This document shows positions 35,293-43,181 of a DNA stretch of 64,000 nucleotides, one piece after another. The stretch's first letter is position 1. Each line of letters opens with the position of its first letter. The DNA lies in the NCBI RefSeq assembly GCF_030580935.1, contig NZ_JAUQOM010000002.1:1-64000 (forward strand). The letters run 5' to 3'. Origin of the DNA: Sphingobium cyanobacteriorum. GTDB lineage: Bacteria > Pseudomonadota > Alphaproteobacteria > Sphingomonadales > Sphingomonadaceae. Both the position numbers and the translations under genes were made by a program. Below the pieces are notes generated by a model. The model was not told where the DNA came from, searched no databases, and saw only the letters and a program-made list of their open reading frames with translations.

Positions 35293-36222
35293 ATGCCAGA
35301 TCCCTATTCCACCCTGGGCGTAGCCCGCAGCGCCAGTGATGCGGAGATCAAGTCCGCCTATCGCAAGCTGGCGAAGGAACTGCATCCCGACAAGAACAAG
35401 GATAATCCCAAGGCGTCGGAAAAATTTTCCGCCGCGACCAACGCCTATGATCTGCTGTCGGACAAGGACAAGCGTGCCCGCTTCGACCGGGGCGAGATTG
35501 ACGGCGACGGCAATCCGACCGCGCCCTTCGGCTTTGGCGGCGGGGGTGGCGGCGGCGGTTTTCGCGGTCAGCCGGGCGGCGGCTTCGACACTGGCGGCGC
35601 GGATTTCGGCGACATTTTCGAAGGACTATTCGGCGGCGCGGGCCGGCGCGCAGGCGCGGGGGGCGGCTTTGGCGGTGGTTTTGGCCGCCAGGCGCCGCCG
35701 CCAAAGGGCGCCAATGTCGCCTATCGGCTGGCGGTGCAGTTCACGGACGCTGCAACCCTCGCGCCCCAGCGCATCACCTTGCAGGACGGCAAGACCATCG
35801 ACCTCAAGCTGCCCGCCGGGGTGGAAAGCGGCACCCAGATGCGCCTGTCGGGCAAGGGGCAGGCCGGGCCGGGCGGGGCGGGCGACGCGATCGTCACGAT
35901 CGAGGTGAAGCCACATCCTTTCTTCACCCGCGATGGCGACAATGTGCTGCTCGACCTGCCGATCACCATCGACGAAGCGGTGAAGGGTGGCAAGGTCAAG
36001 GTGCCGACCGTCGATGGCCCGGTCATGCTGGGCGTCCCCGCGGGCGCGACGTCGGGCAAGACGCTGCGCCTGCGCGGCAAGGGCTTTACCGGCAAGGACG
36101 GCCAGCGTGGCGACCAGATGGTGACGCTCCAGATCGACGTGCCGGCCGACGATCCGGCGATCCGGGCGCTGGTGGAAAACTGGCAGGACAGTCGGGCCGT
36201 GCGCGCCCATCTGGGCGTTTGA
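35293..36222 (+). CDS. DnaJ-class co-chaperone without zinc fingers (CbpA-like)
   Basis: A 309-aa class B J-protein. The J domain (4-70) has H31-P32-D33; a long Gly/Phe-rich linker follows (about 80-138, rich in GGGGG and GRR), then two C-terminal substrate-binding beta domains (KLPAGVESGTQMRLSGKG, VPAGATSGKTLRLRGKGF). No CxxCxGxG repeats, so it is not DnaJ itself. It stimulates DnaK. Followed 15 bp later by the BrkB gene. Confidence 0.9.
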   Translation: MPDPYSTLGVARSASDAEIKSAYRKLAKELHPDKNKDNPKASEKFSAATNAYDLLSDKDKRARFDRGEIDGDGNPTAPFGFGGGGGGGGFRGQPGGGFDTGGADFGDIFEGLFGGAGRRAGAGGGFGGGFGRQAPPPKGANVAYRLAVQFTDAATLAPQRITLQDGKTIDLKLPAGVESGTQMRLSGKGQAGPGGAGDAIVTIEVKPHPFFTRDGDNVLLDLPITIDEAVKGGKVKVPTVDGPVMLGVPAGATSGKTLRLRGKGFTGKDGQRGDQMVTLQIDVPADDPAIRALVENWQDSRAVRAHLGV

Positions 36223-36237
36223 GGCGTTACCGGGGCG

Positions 36238-37191
36238 ATGCAAGTTTCGCCGCACTCGCCTGAACAGCGCCGCCACCGCATGAAGGCGCATGCCCGCGCC
36301 CAGATCGACCGGGTCCGGCCCACGGCCCGGACGATGGAAATCGTCAAGCGGGTGCTGGTCGGCACCTATAGCGATGGCTTCATCCATGCGGGCAACCTGG
36401 CCTATCTGTCGCTGATCACGCTGTTCCCCTTCTTCATCGTCGCGGCGGCGGTGGCGTCGGTGCTGGGCAGCACGCAGGACCGGCTGAACGCGGTCTATGT
36501 GTTTCTGGCCAACCTGCCGCGCGGGGTGGCGGACGTGGTGCGGCAACCGATCATTGATGTGCTTCACGCGCGCACCGGATCACTGCTCTGGCTGGGCGCG
36601 CTCGTTGGCCTGTGGACCGTGGGCAGCCTGATCGAAACGATCCGCGACATATTGCGCCGCGCCTATGGGACCAAAAGCTCGCGCGGTTTCTGGCATTACC
36701 GGCTGGCCGCGATCGGCATCACGCTGGTCAGCGTGCTGGCGGTGATGTTCGCCTTCTCGCTCCAGATCGTGCTGACCGGCGCGGAGCAGGTCGTGTTGCG
36801 GCTCTTTCCCTTCGCCGACGACGCCATCCGCATCCTGACGCTGACCAAATTGGTGCCGATGGGCATATTATGCCTGGCGCTCTGGTCGCTCTATGCCTCG
36901 CTCACCCCGTCCGCCTACAAGGACCGGCGTTTCCCCAAATGGCCCGGCGCGCTCGCCACCTCGCTCTGCTGGTATGCCACCACCTGGCTGCTGCCGCCGA
37001 CCCTGTCGCTGCTGGGCGGCTATGACCGCACCTATGGCAGCCTGGCCGGCGTCATGATCACCCTCATTTTTTTCTTTCTCGTCGGGCTTGGCGTGGTAAT
37101 TGGCGCGGAATTGAATGCGGCGCTGGCGGAATTTCCCGAAGAGGAACCGGACGCGGCGCTGGCGACGCAAGGAAACGGAACGACGATATGA
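36238..37191 (+). CDS. YihY/BrkB family inner-membrane protein
   Basis: A 317-aa protein with about six membrane helices: GNLAYLSLITLFPFFIVAAA, ARTGSLLWLGALVGLWTVGS and LAGVMITLIFFFLVGLGVVI, followed by GAELNAALAE, the family hallmark. YihY/BrkB was once called RNase BN, but that assignment was withdrawn; function is unclear. Its end overlaps the fabI start (ATGA). Confidence 0.85.
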   Translation: MQVSPHSPEQRRHRMKAHARAQIDRVRPTARTMEIVKRVLVGTYSDGFIHAGNLAYLSLITLFPFFIVAAAVASVLGSTQDRLNAVYVFLANLPRGVADVVRQPIIDVLHARTGSLLWLGALVGLWTVGSLIETIRDILRRAYGTKSSRGFWHYRLAAIGITLVSVLAVMFAFSLQIVLTGAEQVVLRLFPFADDAIRILTLTKLVPMGILCLALWSLYASLTPSAYKDRRFPKWPGALATSLCWYATTWLLPPTLSLLGGYDRTYGSLAGVMITLIFFFLVGLGVVIGAELNAALAEFPEEEPDAALATQGNGTTI

Positions 37192-37994
37192 ACGGCTTGA
37201 TGGCAGGGAAGCGCGGGCTCATCATGGGGCTGGCGAACGACAAGTCGCTCGCCTGGGGCATTGCCCAGCAATTGCACGCGCACGGCGCGGAACTGGCCTT
37301 CTCCTATCAGGGCGACGCGCTGGCCAAGCGGGTGCGGCCATTGGCGCAGCAGGTCGGGTCGGATTTTCTGATCGATTGCGACGTGACCGACATGGACAAG
37401 CTGGACGCCGCGTTTGCCGAGTTGGAAGCGCGCTGGGGCACGATCGACTTCGTCGTCCACGCGATCGGCTTTTCCGACAAGAATGAGCTGCGCGGCCTTT
37501 ATGTCGACACCAGCCTCGACAATTTCCTGCTGACCATGAACGTGTCGGCCTACAGCTTCGTCGCCGTCACCCGCCGCGCCCGCGCGCTGATGCCCAATGG
37601 CGGCAGCATCCTGACCTTGAGCTATTATGGCGCGGAAAAGGTCATCCCCCATTATAATGTGATGGGCGTGGCGAAGGCGGCGCTGGAAACCTCCGTCAAA
37701 TATCTGGCGATGGATCTTGGCCCCGAAAATATCCGGGTGAACGCCATCTCGGCCGGCCCGATCAAGACGCTGGCCGCCAGCGGCATCGGCGATTTCCGCT
37801 ATATCCTCAAATGGAACGAGCTGAACTCGCCGCTGCGTCGCAACGTGACGATCGAGGATGTGGGCGGCGCGGGCCTGTACCTGCTGTCGGACCTCGCATC
37901 GGGCGTGACCGGCGAAATCCACCATGTCGACGCGGGCTACAACGTCATCGGCATGAAAGCGGAAGACGCACCGGACATCGCGCTGGACAGGTGA
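37188..37994 (+). CDS. fabI: Enoyl-ACP reductase (NADH), FabI type
   Basis: Last reduction step of each fatty-acid elongation cycle. The 268-aa SDR-like protein has GLANDKSLAWGIAQQL, the FabI-specific active-site layout (SYYGAEK, then HYNVMGVAKAALE, Tyr-x6-Lys) and GPIKTLAASGIGDF. Translationally coupled to the BrkB gene and 4 bp before a DUF4160 gene. A target of triclosan in other bacteria. Confidence 0.95.
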   Translation: MNGLMAGKRGLIMGLANDKSLAWGIAQQLHAHGAELAFSYQGDALAKRVRPLAQQVGSDFLIDCDVTDMDKLDAAFAELEARWGTIDFVVHAIGFSDKNELRGLYVDTSLDNFLLTMNVSAYSFVAVTRRARALMPNGGSILTLSYYGAEKVIPHYNVMGVAKAALETSVKYLAMDLGPENIRVNAISAGPIKTLAASGIGDFRYILKWNELNSPLRRNVTIEDVGGAGLYLLSDLASGVTGEIHHVDAGYNVIGMKAEDAPDIALDR

Positions 37995-37998
37995 GCGC

Positions 37999-38238
37999 AT
38001 GCCCACGGTCCTGCGCGAAGCCAATCTGCGGGTCGTGATCTACACCGATGACCATCCGCCGCCGCATATTCATGTCTTCGGCAACGGCGAAACGAAAATC
38101 GCCTTGGTCGGACAATATGGCGCGGCGCAGGTGGTGCGGATCGTTGGTGCCGACCGGCGCGAGAGTCGACGCGCGCTGGAAATCGTGCGAGAAAAGCGCG
38201 ACTATCTGGTCGAAAGGTGGAACGATATCCATGGGTGA
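37999..38238 (+). CDS. DUF4160 domain protein
   Basis: A 79-aa protein with the DUF4160 signature YTDDHPPPHIHVFGNGETKI and the basic C-terminal RRALEIVREKRDYLVERWND. DUF4160 genes are usually paired with DUF2442 genes, as here, and the pair is suspected of being toxin-antitoxin-like or otherwise functionally linked. It overlaps the next gene by 8 bp and is embedded between fabI and aroC. Confidence 0.85.
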   Translation: MPTVLREANLRVVIYTDDHPPPHIHVFGNGETKIALVGQYGAAQVVRIVGADRRESRRALEIVREKRDYLVERWNDIHG

Positions 38239-38584
38239 ACTAACCCAGTCTCAGTTCAAGGACGCCGTGCGGCGCGGCCAGCATGATCTTGCGATCAAGC
38301 CGCGTGCCCGCGCCGCGCGTTACGACCGGGAAACCGGCCATATCGTGATCGACTTGGTCAGCGGCGCCACCTTTTCCTTCCCCGCCACATTGGCGCAGGG
38401 GCTGGAGCAGGCGAGCGCCGATCAGCTCGATAAGGTCGAGATCGCAGGCGCGGGCTTCGGCCTGCATTGGGAAGAACTGGACACCGACCTGACCGTGGAG
38501 GGCCTGCTGGCCGGCCGCTTCGGCAGTGCGCGCTACATGGCGCAGCGTTTCGGCTCCGATTGGGATAGTGAAGCAGCAGAATGA
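38231..38584 (+). CDS. DUF2442 domain protein
   Basis: A 117-aa protein: a short helical lead, then the DUF2442 domain with [34 protein letters not shown] and the conserved [21 protein letters not shown]. Partner of DUF4160 directly upstream. The C-terminal tail reads [16 protein letters not shown]. It overlaps both neighbours (8 bp with DUF4160, ATGA with aroC), so the pair is translated within a housekeeping operon. Confidence 0.85.
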   Translation: MGELTQSQFKDAVRRGQHDLAIKPRARAARYDRETGHIVIDLVSGATFSFPATLAQGLEQASADQLDKVEIAGAGFGLHWEELDTDLTVEGLLAGRFGSARYMAQRFGSDWDSEAAE

Positions 38585-39663
38585 GTTTCAACAGTTTCGG
38601 TCGCGTTTTCCGCTTCACCACCTGGGGCGAAAGCCACGGGCCTGCCATCGGCGCGGTCGTCGATGGCTGCCCGCCCGGCCTCCCCTTGAGCGAGGCGGAC
38701 ATCCAGCCCTGGCTTGACCTGCGCAAGCCCGGCACGTCCAAATTCACCACCCAGCGCCGCGAGGCGGACGAAGTGCGCATCCTGTCGGGCGTGTTCGAAG
38801 GGCGCACCACCGGCACGCCGATCAGCCTGCTGATCGACAATATGGACCAGCGCTCCAAGGATTATTCGGACGTCGCCAAGGCATACCGCCCCGGCCATGC
38901 CGACTATGCCTATGACGCGAAATATGGCTTTCGCGACTATCGCGGCGGCGGGCGGTCGTCGGCCCGCGAAACCGCCAGCCGGGTGGCGGCGGGCGCGGTC
39001 GCCCGCGCAGTCATCCCCGAAGTCGACATTTTCGCCTATGTCAGCGAAATCGGCGGCGACGCGATCGACTATGCCCGTTTCGACGCCGCGCAGATCGGCC
39101 AGAATCCCTTTTTCTGTCCCGATCCGGCGGCGGCGGCCCGCTGGGAAGCGCTGGTCGACACAGCCCGCCTCGATGGCTCCTCGCTCGGCGCGGTGGTGGA
39201 ATGTGTCGCGGCGGGCGTGCCGGCGGGCTGGGGCGCGCCACTCTATGCCAAGCTCGACAGCGAACTCGCGAGCGCGATGATGAGCATCAATGCGGTCAAG
39301 GGCGTCGAGATTGGTGACGGCTTCGCCGCCGCCCGCCTGCGCGGCGAACAGAATGCCGACCCGATGCGCCCGGCTTTGGATGGGAGCAATGACGGCCCGC
39401 TGTTCCTCGCCAACCATGCCGGTGGCATCGCCGGTGGCATTTCGACCGGACAGCCGGTCAAGCTGCGCGTCGCGTTCAAGCCAACCAGCTCGATCCTGAT
39501 CCCGGTCGAAACGGTCACGCGCGATGGTGCGGCGTCCGACATCATCACCAAGGGCCGCCATGACCCCTGCGTCGGCATTCGCGGCGTGCCAGTGGTCGAA
39601 GCGATGATGGCGCTGGTGCTGGCCGACCAGAAATTGCTCCACCGCGCCCAGTGCGGGGAATGA
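38581..39663 (+). CDS. aroC: Chorismate synthase
   Basis: Last step of the shikimate pathway, forming chorismate from EPSP with reduced FMN. Full-length 360 aa with the three family signatures: [39 protein letters not shown] and [16 protein letters not shown] near the end. The start overlaps the DUF2442 stop. Confidence 0.95.
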   Translation: MSFNSFGRVFRFTTWGESHGPAIGAVVDGCPPGLPLSEADIQPWLDLRKPGTSKFTTQRREADEVRILSGVFEGRTTGTPISLLIDNMDQRSKDYSDVAKAYRPGHADYAYDAKYGFRDYRGGGRSSARETASRVAAGAVARAVIPEVDIFAYVSEIGGDAIDYARFDAAQIGQNPFFCPDPAAAARWEALVDTARLDGSSLGAVVECVAAGVPAGWGAPLYAKLDSELASAMMSINAVKGVEIGDGFAAARLRGEQNADPMRPALDGSNDGPLFLANHAGGIAGGISTGQPVKLRVAFKPTSSILIPVETVTRDGAASDIITKGRHDPCVGIRGVPVVEAMMALVLADQKLLHRAQCGE

Positions 39664-40003
39664 TGCGCCGAACCGAAGCACCGCCATGCGAAAGTGCGAG
39701 ACGACTCGCTTGAGTTACGATAATATGACGGTCATCGCCCGCGGGAGGGCGAGCGGCAGAGCGTAAGCCTGGGGAGCGTCACCACGCGTCGATGCGTTTT
39801 CGTTGAAAATGCACCGATTAAAATGCGCGGATTGACGGTCAAACCGTCCCCTGAACGCCGCGACACGGGCCAGCCATGCACCCATGGCTGGCCCATTTCG
39901 TTTCGGACACAGGGGAAGGGCCAATGGCCGGCGCGCGGCCCTGTCGGCGATGCGCGTATCGGGGCATGACCGGCGCAACATGCAACAGGACAGCGCCCCC
40001 CCC
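39664..40003. other. 340-bp intergenic region with a strong hairpin
   Basis: No gene is seen between aroC and the PhzF-like gene. A perfect 12-bp stem (39867-39878 GGGCCAGCCATG and 39883-39894, 4-nt loop) followed by ATTTCGTTTC could be the aroC terminator, although it is 200 bp away. The intervening stretch (39700-39860) has GC-rich blocks and a local TAATAT, which could mark a small RNA promoter, but no known RNA family was recognised. Confidence 0.45.
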
Positions 40004-40804
40004 ATGACCCAGCTTCCCGTCACCCAGCTTCCCTTCACGCAGGTCGATGCCTTCGCCCACGCGCCCTTCACCGGCAATCCTGCTGCCGTGATACCGCTCG
40101 ACGCCTGGCTTGACGACGCCACGCTTCAGGCAATCGCGGCGGAGAATAATCTCTCCGAAACCGCCTTCACCGTGCCCACGCCGGACGACCCCGACGCCGA
40201 CCATGCCCTGCGCTGGTTCACTCCGACGGTCGAGGTCAAGCTGTGCGGCCACGCCACGCTGGCGAGCGGCCATGTGCTGATGCAGGGCGACGCCATCCGC
40301 TTCCGCACCCGCCACGCCGGCGTCCTGACCGTCACGCGCGAAGCGGATGGCTATGCCCTCTCGCTGCCGGCCTGGGACATGGCGCCCCGGCCGCTGCCCG
40401 ATCTGGCCGTCGGGCTGGGTGGCCAGCCCGTCGAATCGCACTGGCGCGACGGCGGCTACAGCCTGTTCCTGTTCCCGGACGCTGCCGCCGTGCGCGCGCT
40501 CACGCCCGACTTCGCGGCCTTGAAAGCGCTGGGCGACATGATGCTGATCGCCACCGCGCCCGGCGACGACAGCGATATTGTCAGCCGCGTCTTCGTGCCG
40601 GGCGGCGGGGTGGATGAAGACCCCGTCACCGGTTCGGCCCATTGCCTGCTCACCCCATTCTGGGCGGCGCGGCTGGGAAAAAATCAGATCAGCGCCTGGC
40701 AGGCGTCCGTGCGCGGCGGGCGGCTGGGCTGCACGCTGGCGGGCGACCGGGTCATCCTGACCGGCGCGTGCCGCACGGTGATAGAAGGGCGCTTCCTCCT
40801 GTGA
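40004..40804 (+). CDS. PhzF family protein (phenazine biosynthesis-like isomerase)
   Basis: A 266-aa protein of the PhzF/diaminopimelate-epimerase fold with FTQVDAFAHAPFTGNPAAV, the catalytic Glu region ENNLSETAFTVP, VEVKLCGHATLASGHVLM and a C-terminal DEDPVTGSAHCLLTPFW. No phenazine genes are nearby, so this is a family member with unknown substrate. The start at 40004 matches the family N-terminus; a longer start at 39980 is possible. Confidence 0.85.
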   Translation: MTQLPVTQLPFTQVDAFAHAPFTGNPAAVIPLDAWLDDATLQAIAAENNLSETAFTVPTPDDPDADHALRWFTPTVEVKLCGHATLASGHVLMQGDAIRFRTRHAGVLTVTREADGYALSLPAWDMAPRPLPDLAVGLGGQPVESHWRDGGYSLFLFPDAAAVRALTPDFAALKALGDMMLIATAPGDDSDIVSRVFVPGGGVDEDPVTGSAHCLLTPFWAARLGKNQISAWQASVRGGRLGCTLAGDRVILTGACRTVIEGRFLL

Positions 40805-40808
40805 CCCC

Positions 40809-41933
40809 TTAACCCGGAAACAGCCCGACCAGTTTCGCCAGCGCCCCGCGCACCGCGCGCCGCTGGTCCTTGTGCGGCGACATGCCGATCCGCACCACGG
40901 TCAGCCGCTGGCTGGGCGAAATCAGGATATATTGGCCATTATGCCCGACGCAGCCGAACAGGCTGGCGGGCGCCTGTCCCGGCATCAGCGCGCTCTCGCT
41001 GCTGTCGCGATTGAGCCAGATATGCAGCCCATAGGCGGCATTGCGCGCCGATGGCGTGGTCATCAGGTCGATCCATTTTTCCGGCAATATCTGGTGCCCG
41101 GCGGGCGACCGCCCCCGGCGGCGCAGCAGGTCGCCGAACCGGCCATAGTCGCGCGCGGTCATGTGCAGGATGCTGCCGCCGATCATCGTGCCGCTGGCGT
41201 CATATTCCGCCGTCAGGCTGGGCAGATTGCCCGGCGCCTTGAGCCGTCCGTCGATGAACATCTGCATCGCCCGCCGCCGCACGTCGGGATCGGCGCTGTT
41301 GGTCAGCATCCGCGTCATCAGGTCGGCCAGGATCAGGCTGCTGCCGGTCGAATAGGCAAAACCCGACCCCGGCGCATGGGCCAGCGGCTTGGCTTCGGCA
41401 TAGGCCGCCATGTCCTGCGCGCCGTCGGCAAACAGCATCCGCACCGTGTCGCCGTTCATCACCGGCGCGCCATCCTCCACATGGTCCAGCCCCGAACTCA
41501 TGGTCAGCAATTGCCGCAGCGTGATGCGCCCGCGCGGATCGCCCGGCTGGCTCCACGCCGGCACCGGCACCGGCGCATCCAGCGCCAGCCGCCCGTCCGC
41601 GACCATCAGGCCGACCAGCACCGCCGTCACGCTCTTGGCGATCGACCAGGACAGCAGCCTGGTGTCCGGCCCGAAACCGGGCGCATAGCGTTCGGCGATC
41701 ACCTGTCCGTCGCGCATCACCAGCAGCGCGCGGGTCTGGCCCATCGCCTCATCGTCGAACAACGGGTCGATTGCGCCGCGCAGCGCGGCTTCGCCCACCA
41801 CCGCGTCCGCCGCGACGCGATAGACCGGCGCTGTGTCCTGCTGCGCGCGCCCGGCCAGCGTGCCCGCGACCAGCAGCGCGGCGATGCCTGCGCCCAACCC
41901 AAGACGCTTTACGATTCGCTTGTCGATCTGCAT
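40809..41933 (-). CDS. Serine hydrolase of the beta-lactamase/class C family
   Basis: A 374-aa exported or membrane-anchored protein (hydrophobic segment 11-28) with the S97-I-A-K100 motif (SxxK), a YST element in GSGFAYSTGSS as Tyr-x-Asn counterpart, and HNG near the C-terminus in place of KTG. This is typical of esterase or D-amino-peptidase-like beta-lactamase relatives rather than antibiotic-degrading enzymes. It converges on the PhzF gene, 4 bp apart. Confidence 0.85.
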   Translation of the reverse strand: MQIDKRIVKRLGLGAGIAALLVAGTLAGRAQQDTAPVYRVAADAVVGEAALRGAIDPLFDDEAMGQTRALLVMRDGQVIAERYAPGFGPDTRLLSWSIAKSVTAVLVGLMVADGRLALDAPVPVPAWSQPGDPRGRITLRQLLTMSSGLDHVEDGAPVMNGDTVRMLFADGAQDMAAYAEAKPLAHAPGSGFAYSTGSSLILADLMTRMLTNSADPDVRRRAMQMFIDGRLKAPGNLPSLTAEYDASGTMIGGSILHMTARDYGRFGDLLRRRGRSPAGHQILPEKWIDLMTTPSARNAAYGLHIWLNRDSSESALMPGQAPASLFGCVGHNGQYILISPSQRLTVVRIGMSPHKDQRRAVRGALAKLVGLFPG

Positions 41934-41970
41934 AAGCCGGCGCCCTTACACAGCAGCGGGATAAAGAGCC

Positions 41971-42291
41971 ATGGCGGTTCGGCGGAAATGGACAATGGCG
42001 GCAATGCTGATCGCGGTGCTGATCCTTGGCGCGCTGGCCTGGAACTGGACCGGCCTGCGCGCGCGGGCGCAGTTGGGCGCGGCCTATGGCGCGCGGATCG
42101 GCTGTTCCTGCCGCTATGTCGAAGGCCGGGCGATGGGCAGCTGCGCCGCCGACAAGGAACCCGGCATGGCGCTGGTGCGCCTGACCGACATCCCCGAAAG
42201 CCGCGCCGTGGAAGGCCACGTCCCCCTCCTCGCCACCCGCACTGCCCGCTTCAAACCCGGCTGGGGCTGCCTGCTCGACCCGGCGGAGTGA
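41971..42291 (+). CDS. Small membrane-anchored hypothetical protein with conserved cysteines
   Basis: A 106-aa protein with one N-terminal transmembrane helix (MLIAVLILGALAWNWTGL) and a periplasmic part carrying four cysteines (IGCSCRYVEG, GSCAAD, GWGCLLDP) that could form disulfides. It diverges from the serine hydrolase gene, with 37 bp between starts, which suggests shared control. No family recognised. Confidence 0.6.
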   Translation: MAVRRKWTMAAMLIAVLILGALAWNWTGLRARAQLGAAYGARIGCSCRYVEGRAMGSCAADKEPGMALVRLTDIPESRAVEGHVPLLATRTARFKPGWGCLLDPAE

Positions 42292-42395
42292 GGGCTACGG
42301 CCCTGTTCAATGACAAGGCAGCATTTACCGGAAGCGACCATTTTTCGCCTTCAAAACAAGATGTGCCATTGTCCTGAAGCGGCCATTATTCTTAT

Positions 42396-42428
42396 CGTCA
42401 CCCCAGCGCAGGCTGGGGTCTCAGGCGG
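42396..42428. repeat. REP-like palindrome, left copy bracketing the GIY-YIG gene
   Basis: A 33-bp element with core CCCCAGCG...GCTGGGG, beginning CGTCACC and ending TCAGGCGG. It directly abuts the stop codon of the GIY-YIG gene (42429). Its inverted copy is at 42739-42772, with only the loop differing. Confidence 0.85.
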
Positions 42429-42719
42429 TCAGAGGATAAGGTCCGTCATATCGCGCCAATCGGGATTACCCTCCTCTATCAGCCGGATTTTCCATTCGCG
42501 CTTCCAGGCTTTGAGCGCCTTTTCGCGAGCGATGGCGAGCGTGATATCATCATGTTGCTCGACGAGAACCAAGCGCATCAGCCCGTATTTCCTGCAAAAG
42601 GCCGAGCCAGTGCCGTTTCGATGCTGTTCGGCACGCGCCGCGATGTCGGCGGTGACGCCGATATAGAGAACGCCCCTTGCCTTATTAGTCATGATATATG
42701 TGTAGCCGCCTCGCGCCAT
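42429..42719 (-). CDS. GIY-YIG single-domain endonuclease-like protein
   Basis: A 96-aa protein that is a complete GIY-YIG domain of the UPF0213/YhbQ type: YTYIMTNKARGVLYIGVTAD, then a basic helix with the catalytic-type Arg/His (AARAEQHRNG), the strand LVLVEQHDD, and the Glu-bearing helix AIAREKALKAWKREWK. The gene fills almost exactly the space between two inverted palindromes. Such proteins are small nucleases of uncertain target, very common in sphingomonads in several copies. Confidence 0.85.
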   Translation of the reverse strand: MARGGYTYIMTNKARGVLYIGVTADIAARAEQHRNGTGSAFCRKYGLMRLVLVEQHDDITLAIAREKALKAWKREWKIRLIEEGNPDWRDMTDLIL

Positions 42720-42738
42720 GCCCTACTGTAACGCGCCG

Positions 42739-42772
42739 CCGCCTGAGACCCCAGCGTTCGCTGGGGTGACGG
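42739..42772. repeat. REP-like palindrome, right copy bracketing the GIY-YIG gene
   Basis: Inverted copy of 42396-42428, starting 20 bp upstream of the GIY-YIG start codon. The internal stem is CCCCAGCG and CGCTGGGG. Confidence 0.85.
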
Positions 42773-43181
42773 TGGATTTTATGTCTGCTCTATAACAATT
42801 GCTCCTGTAAACCAGACAGTCTCTTTCCCACCCAACTCAGCCCTGCACCCTTAGGATAATCCTGTCCTACACCAGCGCCTTCGCGTAAAAGTGCGCCCGG
42901 CTCTTTGCATCGTCAACATCTTCTATTCACGCCGTTTTTTGCGTTCGGCGCGAATCTTCCATGGTGCATTCGCGCGAAGTTTCGGAAAATCCGCGCTAAC
43001 CCCCTGAAAAGTCAGGGCGCGGCTCCGGCCGGATCGCGTCGGAAAAGCCGCTATTGCGCGCGCAACCGGCAACATCCGGCCGAAAATGAGCCATGACGCG
43101 CCCGAAAGCGCATCAGTCCGGCATCCCGTGCATCGCGCAACCCACTGGCCCCCCCGCGCCGCAGCCGCTAGAGGCGATGCG
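42773..43181. other. 409-bp intergenic region upstream of recQ
   Basis: No convincing gene, repeat or known RNA is seen. Short frames here lack ribosome sites and family similarity. The recQ promoter must lie here, but no clear -35/-10 pair stands out. Confidence 0.5.

Noticed and set aside
42905..43096. 63-aa frame upstream of recQ
   Set aside because: No ribosome site, atypical residues, and no family; likely chance.
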